The notes under the pieces were generated by a model, which saw only the letters and a list, made by a program, of their open reading frames with translations, made no database searches and had not been told where the DNA came from. Both the position numbers and the translations under genes were made by a program. From a virus, in the IMG/VR virus record IMGVR_UViG_3300007734_000457, positions 1 through 21,227 of that record: 21,227 nucleotides of DNA. One strand, 5' to 3'. Positions 11,368 through 20,505 of this stretch are shown piece after piece (position 1 is the stretch's first letter; every line of letters begins with the position of its first letter).

Positions 11368-14300
11368 TGGGTTTTCCTAATATTAAAAAGGATGCTAACG
11401 GCAATTATTATGTCGAAGGTATTAAAGAGAGAGAAATCTCTCAACAACAATTTGACTACAATGACATTGTTCAGTCTACACAATTTTTAACTGGTCCTCA
11501 GGGTGATGCAGCACGTCAAGCAATATCACAAAATCCAGATATATCTGCTGGCGTAATTGCTGGTTTATATAAAAATGGTAGTATTGGTTCAAGTAAACTA
11601 GTAGATACTTTTGTTGAGATTGATAAACAAACTGCAGCAAAAAGAGCAGAAGACCAATTTAAAGAAGCACAAAGAATTTCTAACGAAAAATTTCAAAAAA
11701 CAATTAGAGGTAAAGCCTACACTGGTTTCAAAGGTGCATTGCGTACTGCTGGTACAGCATTATTTACTCCTATTGAATCTTGGTTTGCTGGTATAGGTAA
11801 CAACATTGGTATGGTTGCCAAAGAATTTCAACTTACATTTCAAGGTAAACTTGATTGGGCTGGTAATCCTACAGACCCAAATGATACCAGAGAAAGTTTG
11901 GGACTGCTTTCTGAAAAAGAAATGTTAAATGTAGCATTTAATCCAATAGTTCCACTTAAACAAACTACAGCATTTCAAGCCGCTAAACAACAAATTCAAG
12001 AAGGCAGAGTTGACGTAGGCCAAGGATTTTTTCCAAGTGAAGAAATTGGTGCTGGATTTAAAGCACGCCAGGAAAAAATGAAGTATGCTAAAATTCCAGT
12101 TTATCAAAATGGAGAACAAGCAAAGGACGCTGAAGGTAATCCTATATACCGTCCATACTCTCCAATTGACCCTGTATCATTTGTAATAACAAAGAGTCTT
12201 GGTTTAGATGATAGCACAGCAAGATTTATTAATGCAATTGGCGAACTAGGCGTAATGGTAGTTACTGACCCAGTTGCTTCTTATGCTAAACTTGCTAGAG
12301 CAAAAAAACAATTGGAAACAGCAAAAGCACTTAATGCTGGAATGCTTCCTGGTAAAGAGATGCAAAGACTTACAGTTCTTGAAACTCAAGTAGACGAAGC
12401 ACAAAAAGCAGTTGAAGAGTCTTTGGCTCAAATGAATGTTTTTACTGGACAAACAACTGGCCAGAAAATACAAAACTATAGAGCAGCACTTGCTGAACAA
12501 ACTAAAATAGAAGCAGAGTTTACTACTGCTTTACGTAAAGAAATTAATTATGAACCAGTTGCTGCATTTTTAAGTGGTGGTAGTGGTTCTCACATTATAG
12601 ATGCTATTGCTAACTTGGATGACTGGAAACAAATTTGGAATATAAGTAAAAAAGGTGGCAAGCCTGGTTTTACCGTAGACCAAGCAAAAGTTCTTGCTGC
12701 TGCTACAAATAGAGAAGAAGTTTTAAGAGCAATTGCTCCGTATGTTGCCAGTGGTGATGTTGTTCAAAATGTTTTAGAAACTGGAAATACAACAAGCAGA
12801 TTTTTAAATAAAATGGTTGCTGGAAAAATAGCCAGACCTGCAGAAGGAATTAGTGGCTGGGCTGCCAAAGGTATACGTCGCAAACCAGCAATCGTAAGAG
12901 GTTTAACTGGACTAAGTAAATATTACTCTACATATGTTCCTTCAAGTGGAGCATTTGTTCACTATGCCGATAAAGATGCTTTAGTTGAAACAATTATTAA
13001 CTACGGACGTAGTACGAAAGTAGACGAAGCCGTTATTAACTCAATTATAGATGACGTAGCATTCTCAACAGATGCTTCTACCGCTGGATTTAAAGCAGTA
13101 ACTAAATTATTTGACTCAATATTTGAAGCAAACAAAGTTGCATTTGCTAAAGCAGGAATAAATGAAGCAGAGTTAAGAAAATTAACTAAAGTATTTGATG
13201 ATGAACGCAAGGCTCAGTCAACTTATTGGGCTGAATTACACGCAAGTGGTGCAAGTATAGACTTTGCAATTGTTGGTGGGAAAAAATTTACTTTAAGTGG
13301 AGCGCATTTAGACTCAGAGTTTTTAAATTCTATGATTTATTTCCCTTCTGCTTTAGATATTATGTCTGAAATAGGAAAAATTGGTAAACTTTCTAAAGCC
13401 ACTGGTGGTTTGTCTAGTAAAGTAGTTAGACCATTTGATAGTTTTACTAATAATTTTTGGAAAAAAGTAGTTTTAACTAGACCTGCCTATGTTATACGTA
13501 ACATCACGGAAGAACAAATACGTGTTATGGCAACTGGTCACGTATCATTCTTTACTAATCCTGCTATGGCTATTGGTATGTGGTTAGGTCGTGAAGGTGG
13601 ACCTAAGTGGAAATCTTTATTAAATTCTTTTGACCCATATAGACACACAGTATTCGGCAATCAATTTAAATTAGCCAATTCTGCAGATGAATTATTGTAT
13701 GAGACAATGGCTCACGGCCAAGCCGATGAATATGTAGGATTTATGAACTCTCAAGCCATAGGTGCTGCTAATGAAACTCAAAGAGTATCTACTTTGCGTG
13801 GATATAAGAATGTTCAACAAGATGAACCTAGGTTTTGGGAAGGTGTTGCTAACGAAATTCGTATATTACAGGCTAGTCCAATTGCTAAAGCAGTTGCACG
13901 AACTCAGCCAGGATATGAACAAGCAACTATTGATTATTTATTAAGAGGTCAAGGTAAAGATGCTTGGACTCGTTTCGTTAATGCTAGAAATGAAGAGACT
14001 AAAAACTGGCTACTAACCGACCAAGGTGCCCGCACATATTTGTTTGATGGAGTTACCGAATCAGGAAGAGCCGCATCTCTTAGAGCACGTATTGAAGAAG
14101 TTGCGGGACAAGGTGGACCAGCATCTGCTGCTATAAGAAAACTTATTTCTGATGGAGCATTTGAAACTGGCGGATACTCACTTAAAGTTCCCGTTGCTGG
14201 TGATAGCGCAAGAAATTCTATTAAGAATGCTCAAGAGATTTCTAGTAATAGAAAGTCAATTAAAGATGCAAATCAAGAGTTTGCTGAGCAATTAAAGAAA

Positions 14301-16256
14301 GCATTTGATGGTCAAGGTAATTGGGAGGGTATAAGATTTAAAGTATCTGACCCTAAGACTATTATAGAGCGTGGCGCTAGTAACGGTACAATTAGTAGAT
14401 ACATAGACTCTTTCTTTGACTTTACTATTCGCCTTGAGAAAACAAGCACTATGGGTCCAGAATGGCGTATGAAATACTGGGATATTGCTAGAACTATGGC
14501 ACTATCCGCAGACTCAAATGCTTTAAAGTTATTAAAAGAAACTGCAGAAAAATCTTTGCGCCCACTTACAAATCCTAATGGAGTAAGAATTGGTGATAAA
14601 CACGCTGCTTGGAATATTCTCAATAAAGCAAAGGGTGACGGACCGTTAACTATTGATGAGATTCACGAGTATGCTTCAAAAGTTGCAAGTCAACATACTA
14701 AAGAATTATTTTATAATGCTTCAAAAAAACGTTTATTGTGGCATCAATTAAGATTGATTGCTCCCTTTGGAAATGCTTGGGGAGATACAATTCAGAAGTG
14801 GTCAAAACTAGCCTTTGATAATCCAGACGAAGTATATAAAATTTCTAGAGGATTAAACTGGCTTAACTCACCTGAGTCATCTGCTCTTTATGAAGTAACA
14901 GATGCTAAAGATTATTATGACCCAAACCAAGGTTTCTTTTTTACGGACCCTCAAAGTGGTCAGCGTAATTTCTTTGTACCGTTTATGTCAACTGGTATGA
15001 ATTTTATGGCCAACTTATTTAAAGGTGACCTTAGCACAAAAGGTCCGTTTGCTGCTGGAGCAAGCCCACAATCTTTTAACTTTGCATTAGGTTCTGGTAT
15101 TGTACTTCCTGGTTTTGGTCCTGGAATTTCTTTAGGTTTAAATATATTAGATGGATTAAGCAAAAATCCTTTAGATAAATTACCACCCGCCTGGAAAGAC
15201 GACTTGTATAAAGTAGTTTATCCTTTCGGTCAGGCTGACTTAAGTGTAGCATCTCAGGCTATAGGTTCTGTTACAAGCGGTAATATTGGCAGAGTGTTTG
15301 CTGGACTAACAGGTTCTCAGGAATCTTATGCGGCATCATTTTCTCCAGTCATGAACTATCTTGCGTCAAGCGGAGATTATAATATTGATGACCCTGCAGA
15401 CCAAAGTAAACTAGTTGCAGATACAAATGAACTTGCTAAGTACTTTATGTTAATGAGGGGTGTATTTGGATTTGTATCTCCAGTTGCTATTCAACCCAAG
15501 GATTTAACTAAAGATAAAGATGGAAATCTTTTATTAGCATCATCTCTATACGCTGACTTTAGAGTATTAGAGCAGGCTAATGGTTCTAATAGAAATAAAG
15601 CATATGCAGATTTTCTAGACCTATATGGTCCAGAGCAGGTATTTGCTATTATATCCGCTACATCTGGTGGACCTAATAACCTATATACATATGATTTAAT
15701 TCAACGTGACCCTAGTGTTGTAAACGAGTATTCAGATGTATATGGATACTTTTATCCTAATGGTGGATTTTCTCAGGAATTATACAGATGGCAACTACGC
15801 AATAAAAAGCGTGAAAGATTGTCATCCGAAGAGATTCTAGAAAAGGCAACCAACATACGATACTATGCTGCTAAGGATAGATTGTTAGCACGCTCAGTAG
15901 GTGAAGGTTGGGACTCTAAGAGAACAGAACAAGGGTTAAGACAATTAGGTGATTCTTACGAGTTGCGTAATCGTAAAGTTGTTTTTGATGCAACTAAAGA
16001 ACCAAGAGTTCTTGCTCAGTTAACTAAAGCCGCATATGATGAAAGATTTATTGACTCAGATGCAGTAAATGGTTTAAGAGATTACTTACATTTAAGAGAA
16101 AAAGCCATTGCTGCAAGTGGTAGAGTTTCATTAAAGAATCAATCTAGCCTACCTCAAAGAGAATGGTTAGCGCAAGAGGCTCTTAAACTTATACAGAAGT
16201 ATCCTGATTTCCAAAAAATATATTACTCGTTCTTTAAAAAAGAATTGGAAGGTTAA
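11367..16256 (+). CDS. Giant putative internal virion/ejection protein, 1629 aa
   Basis: Opens with GTG overlapping the previous TAG, behind GAAGGTAG. At 4.9 kb it fills almost a quarter of the window. Visible parts: an N-terminal KDANGNYYVEG hairpin; a hydrophobic segment TGFKGALRTAGTALFTPIES near residue 118; a coiled-coil stretch at about 305-355 (AKLARAKKQLETAK; ETQVDEAQKAVEESLAQMN); FWKKVVLTRPAYVIRNITEE near 698, a pattern I associate with very large phage internal proteins; and a Gly-rich hydrophobic segment near 1235-1265 (SGIVLPGFGPGISLGLNIL) that could insert in a membrane. I recognise no enzyme motif. Size, position and lack of tail-fibre features favour an internal core protein ejected with the DNA, like T7 gp16; a tape measure protein is less likely because long regular helices are lacking. 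Confidence 0.55.
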   Translation: MGFPNIKKDANGNYYVEGIKEREISQQQFDYNDIVQSTQFLTGPQGDAARQAISQNPDISAGVIAGLYKNGSIGSSKLVDTFVEIDKQTAAKRAEDQFKEAQRISNEKFQKTIRGKAYTGFKGALRTAGTALFTPIESWFAGIGNNIGMVAKEFQLTFQGKLDWAGNPTDPNDTRESLGLLSEKEMLNVAFNPIVPLKQTTAFQAAKQQIQEGRVDVGQGFFPSEEIGAGFKARQEKMKYAKIPVYQNGEQAKDAEGNPIYRPYSPIDPVSFVITKSLGLDDSTARFINAIGELGVMVVTDPVASYAKLARAKKQLETAKALNAGMLPGKEMQRLTVLETQVDEAQKAVEESLAQMNVFTGQTTGQKIQNYRAALAEQTKIEAEFTTALRKEINYEPVAAFLSGGSGSHIIDAIANLDDWKQIWNISKKGGKPGFTVDQAKVLAAATNREEVLRAIAPYVASGDVVQNVLETGNTTSRFLNKMVAGKIARPAEGISGWAAKGIRRKPAIVRGLTGLSKYYSTYVPSSGAFVHYADKDALVETIINYGRSTKVDEAVINSIIDDVAFSTDASTAGFKAVTKLFDSIFEANKVAFAKAGINEAELRKLTKVFDDERKAQSTYWAELHASGASIDFAIVGGKKFTLSGAHLDSEFLNSMIYFPSALDIMSEIGKIGKLSKATGGLSSKVVRPFDSFTNNFWKKVVLTRPAYVIRNITEEQIRVMATGHVSFFTNPAMAIGMWLGREGGPKWKSLLNSFDPYRHTVFGNQFKLANSADELLYETMAHGQADEYVGFMNSQAIGAANETQRVSTLRGYKNVQQDEPRFWEGVANEIRILQASPIAKAVARTQPGYEQATIDYLLRGQGKDAWTRFVNARNEETKNWLLTDQGARTYLFDGVTESGRAASLRARIEEVAGQGGPASAAIRKLISDGAFETGGYSLKVPVAGDSARNSIKNAQEISSNRKSIKDANQEFAEQLKKAFDGQGNWEGIRFKVSDPKTIIERGASNGTISRYIDSFFDFTIRLEKTSTMGPEWRMKYWDIARTMALSADSNALKLLKETAEKSLRPLTNPNGVRIGDKHAAWNILNKAKGDGPLTIDEIHEYASKVASQHTKELFYNASKKRLLWHQLRLIAPFGNAWGDTIQKWSKLAFDNPDEVYKISRGLNWLNSPESSALYEVTDAKDYYDPNQGFFFTDPQSGQRNFFVPFMSTGMNFMANLFKGDLSTKGPFAAGASPQSFNFALGSGIVLPGFGPGISLGLNILDGLSKNPLDKLPPAWKDDLYKVVYPFGQADLSVASQAIGSVTSGNIGRVFAGLTGSQESYAASFSPVMNYLASSGDYNIDDPADQSKLVADTNELAKYFMLMRGVFGFVSPVAIQPKDLTKDKDGNLLLASSLYADFRVLEQANGSNRNKAYADFLDLYGPEQVFAIISATSGGPNNLYTYDLIQRDPSVVNEYSDVYGYFYPNGGFSQELYRWQLRNKKRERLSSEEILEKATNIRYYAAKDRLLARSVGEGWDSKRTEQGLRQLGDSYELRNRKVVFDATKEPRVLAQLTKAAYDERFIDSDAVNGLRDYLHLREKAIAASGRVSLKNQSSLPQREWLAQEALKLIQKYPDFQKIYYSFFKKELEG

Positions 16257-16262
16257 TCCAAT

Positions 16263-17561
16263 ATGTCATCTATTGTACCTATTGCAAAAACGGTTGCCAA
16301 AAAGGTTATACCTAAATCTAAAAAAGGTAAGGTAGCGGCAGCAGGAGCGGCAGCAGTTGGTATTGGAATGGCAAATAAAGGTGATTCTAAGCCTGCCACA
16401 ACAACAACCGCTATGACTCCCAGTCAAGATGCACAAGGTCAAAATCCACCTGTTGGTGGAGGAACTACCGCTGCTGGTACGTTGCTTGGATTGCCAGTAG
16501 GTACTGCTGTAAAAGCAGGGGTAAGTGGATTTCCAGGAATACCATATCGTTTAGATTATAAAGGTGCTACATTTACTAATGCTGACATCATTAAAGGCGA
16601 TGCGGAAAAGTATTTTGCTACTAAGAGTGCTCCAGAAAAAGCCGCATTACTTCTTAGATTAGGTCAAATACCTGGTCTATATACAAAGGGACAGGCTCCT
16701 ACTTCTGCATATGTTCAGACTATGGGCAATAGAATTATATGGCGTGAAGAAGATGCTAAGGCTTTAGAGAAGGTTCTTTATGTTCAGGACCAATTAGGTG
16801 ACCCTACTCCTGACTTAACTTTAACAAATCTTATATCTAATCCTTCATTATCCAGTAGACTTTTTGGAAAAGTATCTGGTACTGCTAAGGCAGTTTCCTC
16901 TCCAGCAGCACTAGAGTCTGAATTCAATAATAAATTTTTAGACCTATTCGAAACATCAGACCCTGCTCTGGCAAAGTCTTATGCTAAAGAAGTAAATAAA
17001 CTTGAGTCTACAACGGGAATTAGCGCACAGCAAAAAGAAGACATTCTTTTAAAGTATGTGCAGAAGAAAGCAACTGACCAATTTAATCTTGGCCAGACTG
17101 GTATGGTTAAGGGAGCCACAGATAAGGGTGCTCTAGGTAGAACTGTTAGAAGTATCAGAGCAGCCTATGAAGACAATGGTATTCCTATAAATGAAAAAGA
17201 TGTTTACAATAAAGCGGTACAATCCTTAAGAAGTCCTGAAGCCTATAAGAATGTTCTTGATAACGTTATGATGCAGGCAAGCGTTGTTATGCCAGCATTT
17301 AAAGATTTCTTTTCTCAGGGTAAAACAGCAAGAGAAGTCCTTTCTCCTTGGATTAATACTAGAGCGCAAGTGCTTGGTATACCTGCTGACCAAATTAAAA
17401 TATCAGATATGTACGATATTGGTTCTGGTCCAGCACCTAAGTCTATACAAGACTATAAGAAAGAATTATACAGAAGTCCAGAGTATAAGAAGACAGATGC
17501 TTATAAAGAGCGGTCTTTGGGCGATTTGCAAACACTACTAAAAGCATTTAACATAGGATAA
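16263..17561 (+). CDS. Putative internal virion protein, 432 aa
   Basis: Starts six bases after the giant gene; GGAAGG lies about ten bases before the ATG. It has a basic N-terminus (KTVAKKVIPKSKKGK), an Ala/Gly hydrophobic segment at 24-38 (VAAAGAAAVGIGMA), a disordered Thr/Pro/Gly stretch, then a helical body. Arg codons here are mostly AGA (10 of 13). No family recognised. The short hydrophobic segment after a basic stretch could interact with a membrane during DNA ejection. Context suggests it works with the giant protein and the 429-residue protein. Confidence 0.5.
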   Translation: MSSIVPIAKTVAKKVIPKSKKGKVAAAGAAAVGIGMANKGDSKPATTTTAMTPSQDAQGQNPPVGGGTTAAGTLLGLPVGTAVKAGVSGFPGIPYRLDYKGATFTNADIIKGDAEKYFATKSAPEKAALLLRLGQIPGLYTKGQAPTSAYVQTMGNRIIWREEDAKALEKVLYVQDQLGDPTPDLTLTNLISNPSLSSRLFGKVSGTAKAVSSPAALESEFNNKFLDLFETSDPALAKSYAKEVNKLESTTGISAQQKEDILLKYVQKKATDQFNLGQTGMVKGATDKGALGRTVRSIRAAYEDNGIPINEKDVYNKAVQSLRSPEAYKNVLDNVMMQASVVMPAFKDFFSQGKTAREVLSPWINTRAQVLGIPADQIKISDMYDIGSGPAPKSIQDYKKELYRSPEYKKTDAYKERSLGDLQTLLKAFNIG

Positions 17562-17569
17562 GGAAGACA

Positions 17570-18859
17570 ATGGCCGAAAAACCTAAAGTTACTACCGCTG
17601 GAGTGGTGAATGTAAGTCAGCAATATGCTGCAAATCAAAGGGAAAGCAGAACTCCTGCCCCTTCATATAAAATTCCGTCTGTTATAGCAGCACCAAAACC
17701 TGCTACAACTCAGACATTAAATCTTTATGGTACACCAGCAACTAGTACTAGACCAAGTGGTGGTTCTACACAAACTCAACCTGTTAAATCCGCATCTGCA
17801 AAAACAGATGCTCAAATTAATAAAGAACTAGCAGCAGTTCAGGCTGGACTAGATGAGATATTAAAAAATGTAAATGCTTTTGGAGCATCATATGGTGCAG
17901 GTGGGGTAACGACTGGAGATGGTGGAACAACTACTCAGGCAACTACTACTACAACTCCAGCCAAAAAAGAAATTATACCTAATGTTGCCTATGATACAAT
18001 TCAAAAGATACTTGAATCATATAGAATCACAGGCCTTGCTTCAGTATTAGAAAGTATTCGTGATGAATATCCTGAGGCTAGTAGCACTGAATTATTAACA
18101 TTACTACAGTTTGACCCTAGATATAATGCTAAGTTTAATGAAAGATTTGCTGGTAACGTAGCAAGGCAGAAGGCTGGAAAGCCTGTATTGTCTCCTGGCG
18201 AATACCTTAAACTAGAACAAGCATATGAGAAAGTATTTACTTCTTATAATCTACCTAAGTTTAAGACTCAATCATATTATGATAGTTTTATTGTATCAGA
18301 TGTAGACCCAACAGAGGTAACTGAAAGAGTTCAATTAGCATACGATAGGGTTATGGGCGATGACCCAGTACTATCTACCTTTAAGAAGTTCTACTCATCA
18401 CTAGGTTTTTCAGATATAGTAACTGGTATGCTTGACCCAGTCAATCAATTACCTGCACTTCAACAGAAGGTTAAGGCTGCAGAGATTGGTGGTGCTGCAC
18501 TGCGTCAAGGACTTACAGCCAGTGAACTAGCAACTACTCCAGAGACAACTACTGGATTTGCTAATGTAACTACTGGTACAGTAGGAGCAGATGTACTTGC
18601 TAGACAAGGTGTTACTAAAGCAGAGGCTGAGGCTGGCTATAAAGAGATAGCACAGATACTTCCTACTGCAGAGAAGTTAAGTTCTATCTATGGTGGAACC
18701 GAGCAGCAATATGGAAGATTAGAGGCAGAGCAAGAAAGACTTCAAGGTCTAGCATCTGCACAACGTAAGCGTCAAAGACTATCAGAACTTGAAGCAGCAC
18801 AATTTAAGAAGAGTTCAGGTCTTGGTAAAGGCGCATTAGGAACAATAACAAACCTATAA
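17570..18859 (+). CDS. Putative internal virion or head-tail protein, 429 aa
   Basis: AAGGAAGACA precedes the ATG. The first 140 residues are disordered and include a Thr-rich run (TTTQATTTTTPAKKE). The middle is helical with a conserved-looking block (SPGEYLKLEQAYEKVFTSYN; DPVNQLPALQQKVKAAEIGG). The end is a charged coiled coil (AEQERLQGLASAQRKRQRLS) closing with GLGKGALGTITNL. The layout, disordered N-terminus plus helical body, resembles the preceding 432-residue protein, and similar length hints at a paired role. No family recognised. Confidence 0.5.
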   Translation: MAEKPKVTTAGVVNVSQQYAANQRESRTPAPSYKIPSVIAAPKPATTQTLNLYGTPATSTRPSGGSTQTQPVKSASAKTDAQINKELAAVQAGLDEILKNVNAFGASYGAGGVTTGDGGTTTQATTTTTPAKKEIIPNVAYDTIQKILESYRITGLASVLESIRDEYPEASSTELLTLLQFDPRYNAKFNERFAGNVARQKAGKPVLSPGEYLKLEQAYEKVFTSYNLPKFKTQSYYDSFIVSDVDPTEVTERVQLAYDRVMGDDPVLSTFKKFYSSLGFSDIVTGMLDPVNQLPALQQKVKAAEIGGAALRQGLTASELATTPETTTGFANVTTGTVGADVLARQGVTKAEAEAGYKEIAQILPTAEKLSSIYGGTEQQYGRLEAEQERLQGLASAQRKRQRLSELEAAQFKKSSGLGKGALGTITNL

Positions 18860-18867
18860 CTAGAATC

Positions 18868-18951
18868 CTACACGGACCTATCGGCCCTCGTGTGGTGTAT
18901 AAGACCGATAGCAAGAGCCAGCCAGTTTCCCCGAACTGAACTGAGGCTTGC
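18868..18951 (+). ncRNA. Possible H-type pseudoknot and hairpins before the scaffold gene
   Basis: Two 7-bp helices interleave: CTACACG (18868-18874) with CGTGTGG (18889-18895, one G-T pair), and CTATCGG (18878-18884) with CCGATAG (18905-18911). A further hairpin CAGTT-TCCCCG-AACTG (18923-18938) sits inside a GCAAG/CTTGC pairing (18911-18915 with 18947-18951). Together they fill most of the 123-base gap between the 429-residue gene and the scaffold gene. Possible roles are RNA processing, a translational or transcriptional switch raising scaffold and capsid output, or mRNA protection. No known RNA family recognised. Confidence 0.45.
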
Positions 18952-18982
18952 GACTAATCAACGAATAGAAAGGGTGGTTGCT

Positions 18983-19459
18983 ATGAGCAACAATTACTGG
19001 GAAGACGAAGACGACGACCTAGATACAGATACAGATACACAGATGGATGGAAGTGACTTACTTAAAAAGTTACGAAAAGCCAAACGTGCAGATGAGAAAC
19101 GTATCAAGGAACTTACTGAGCAACTTGAGGGATTATCCAAGGTGCAGCGTGAGCGAGTTGTCAAAGAAGTCCTAGAAAAGAAGGGTGTCAACGCAAAGGC
19201 TGCAAGACTTGTTCTTAAAGACTTAGACGATGTTAACGAGGAGTCAGTGAATAACTGGCTTGATGATAACGCTGATTTATTTGGAATTAAGATTAACAAG
19301 GAAGAGCCTAAAGTGAGTGAAGTAGACAGAGCAGCCTTAAGGCAGCAAGATGTACTTACTCAAAGTGCTATGACCCCTGACCGAGCAGAGGATTTAAATT
19401 CTCGCATCGATAATGCAGATTCAATGGATGCATTACTTGATGTACTTCGCTCACAATAA
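18983..19459 (+). CDS. Scaffold-like protein, 158 aa
   Basis: I start at ATG 18983 (MSNNYWEDEDDD), which has AAAGGG eight bases upstream; the frame stays open further upstream through a structured leader and should not be taken as coding. An acidic N-terminus (EDEDDDLDTDTDTQMD) is followed by a coiled coil at about 24-62 (LLKKLRKAKRADEKRIKELT, EQLEGLSKVQRERVVKEV), a small helical middle (EESVNNWLDDNADLFGI) and a C-terminal helix SMDALLDVLRSQ. A short, highly charged, helical protein immediately before the major capsid gene is the usual position and character of a capsid scaffolding protein. Confidence 0.75.
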   Translation: MSNNYWEDEDDDLDTDTDTQMDGSDLLKKLRKAKRADEKRIKELTEQLEGLSKVQRERVVKEVLEKKGVNAKAARLVLKDLDDVNEESVNNWLDDNADLFGIKINKEEPKVSEVDRAALRQQDVLTQSAMTPDRAEDLNSRIDNADSMDALLDVLRSQ

Positions 19460-19491
19460 TAATTCCGTTCATAGTCACTTGGAGGTGACAA

Positions 19492-20445
19492 ATGGCTAAT
19501 GCCTACGTATCAACAGGTTCTTCCTCTCTAGGAGGTACCGCTGGTGGTGCTGGTTTAGTACAGAAGGCGTATGACCGTCTTCTAGAGTTTGCTCTCCGTT
19601 CTGAACCACTAATTCGTTCAGTCGCAGACAAGCGTCCAGCACGTCAAGCAATCCCAGGTTCAACAGTTGTTCTACAACGCTACGTTGACCTATCTGCTGC
19701 AACTACAGCCCTCACAGAGGATACTGACCCAGATGCAGTAGCAATGTCAACACCAACCTCAGTAACCATTACTCTTGCAGAGTACGGTAACTCAGTGTTG
19801 GTAACTCGTGCTCTTGAGTTATTCTCATTAGCAGATGTTGACCCTGCAATCGCAAATATTATTGCATTCAACCTTGCAGATTCTATTGACTCCGTAGCAA
19901 TGACAACATTGCGTGGCGGAACCAACGTAATCTACTCAGGTTCAACTGCAACTTCAACAGCAACTATTACTGCTGCTGCAACACTATCTTCTGCTAACAT
20001 CCGCAAGGCTGTTGCTAAGTTACGTGCTGGCAAGGCCGTTGCTCGTAAGGGTTCACTATACTGGGCTGGTATCCACCCAGAGGTATCCCACGACCTACGT
20101 GCTGAGACAGGTTCAGCAGGATGGTTACTTCCTAACCAATACGGCTCTGTTCAAGACCGTATCTGGGCAGGAGAAATTGGAACATACGAAGGTGCATACT
20201 TCGTAGAGTCTCCACGTCTGTACTCAGCAACTGATGGTGCTTCATCTGCAAAGGTGTACCGCACAATCCTTGCTGGACAACAGGCATTGGCTGAGGCAGT
20301 TGCCGAAGAGCCACACGTAGTTATCGGACCAGTAGTTGACAAGTTAATGCGTCACCGCCCAATGGGTTGGTACGGCGTACTAGGTTTTGCTCGCTACCGT
20401 GAAGAGGCACTATACAGAATCGAATCAGGTTCATCAATCGCTTAG
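19492..20445 (+). CDS. Major capsid protein, N4 gp56-like (HK97 fold), 317 aa
   Basis: A near-perfect GGAGG site seven bases before the ATG. The pattern VVLQRYVDLSAATTALTEDT (about 59-78), then VTITLAEYGNSVLVTRALEL and ANIIAFNLADSIDSVAMTTL, with GSLYWAGIHPEVSHDLRAET and a C-terminal GWYGVLGFARYREEALYRIE, is that of the N4 gp56-type major capsid family, which has the HK97 fold and forms the icosahedral shell. No N-terminal delta domain of HK97 type is evident; a separate scaffold gene precedes it. Codon use differs from its neighbours: 19 of 20 Arg codons are CGT/CGC and all eight Lys codons are AAG, as expected for a very highly translated gene. Confidence 0.85.
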   Translation: MANAYVSTGSSSLGGTAGGAGLVQKAYDRLLEFALRSEPLIRSVADKRPARQAIPGSTVVLQRYVDLSAATTALTEDTDPDAVAMSTPTSVTITLAEYGNSVLVTRALELFSLADVDPAIANIIAFNLADSIDSVAMTTLRGGTNVIYSGSTATSTATITAAATLSSANIRKAVAKLRAGKAVARKGSLYWAGIHPEVSHDLRAETGSAGWLLPNQYGSVQDRIWAGEIGTYEGAYFVESPRLYSATDGASSAKVYRTILAGQQALAEAVAEEPHVVIGPVVDKLMRHRPMGWYGVLGFARYREEALYRIESGSSIA

Positions 20446-20453
20446 TTGATTGA
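20434..20453 (+). other. Hairpin across the capsid gene stop
   Basis: TCAATC (20434-20439) and GATTGA (20448-20453) pair perfectly around eight bases that include the TAG. It lies just before a stronger hairpin at 20458-20481 and may help set the 3' end of the capsid message. Confidence 0.4.
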
Positions 20454-20457
20454 CGGT

Positions 20458-20481
20458 AGGGCTAGGGGAAACTCTAGCCTT
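20458..20481 (+). terminator. Terminator- or attenuator-like hairpin after the capsid gene
   Basis: AGGGCTAG (20458-20465) pairs with CTAGCCTT (20474-20481), 8 bp with one G-T, around an eight-base loop. The following bases (ACAGTAAGTTCATT) contain only scattered T, so full intrinsic termination is doubtful. Partial termination or a stabilised 3' end would raise capsid message over the genes downstream. Confidence 0.45.
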
Positions 20482-20505
20482 ACAGTAAGTTCATTAAGGA
20501 GAGCA

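Noticed and set aside
18890-18982. Upstream extension of the scaffold-like gene (starting MWCIRPIARA)
   Set aside because: It runs through a highly structured RNA region, has no ribosome binding site at its ATG, and a well-placed site precedes the ATG at 18983.
20446-20505. Start of the 89-residue gene at 20446 (MIDGRARGNS)
   Set aside because: The first codon is TTG directly after the capsid stop and the frame crosses the post-capsid hairpin; AAGGAG before 20506 is convincing.
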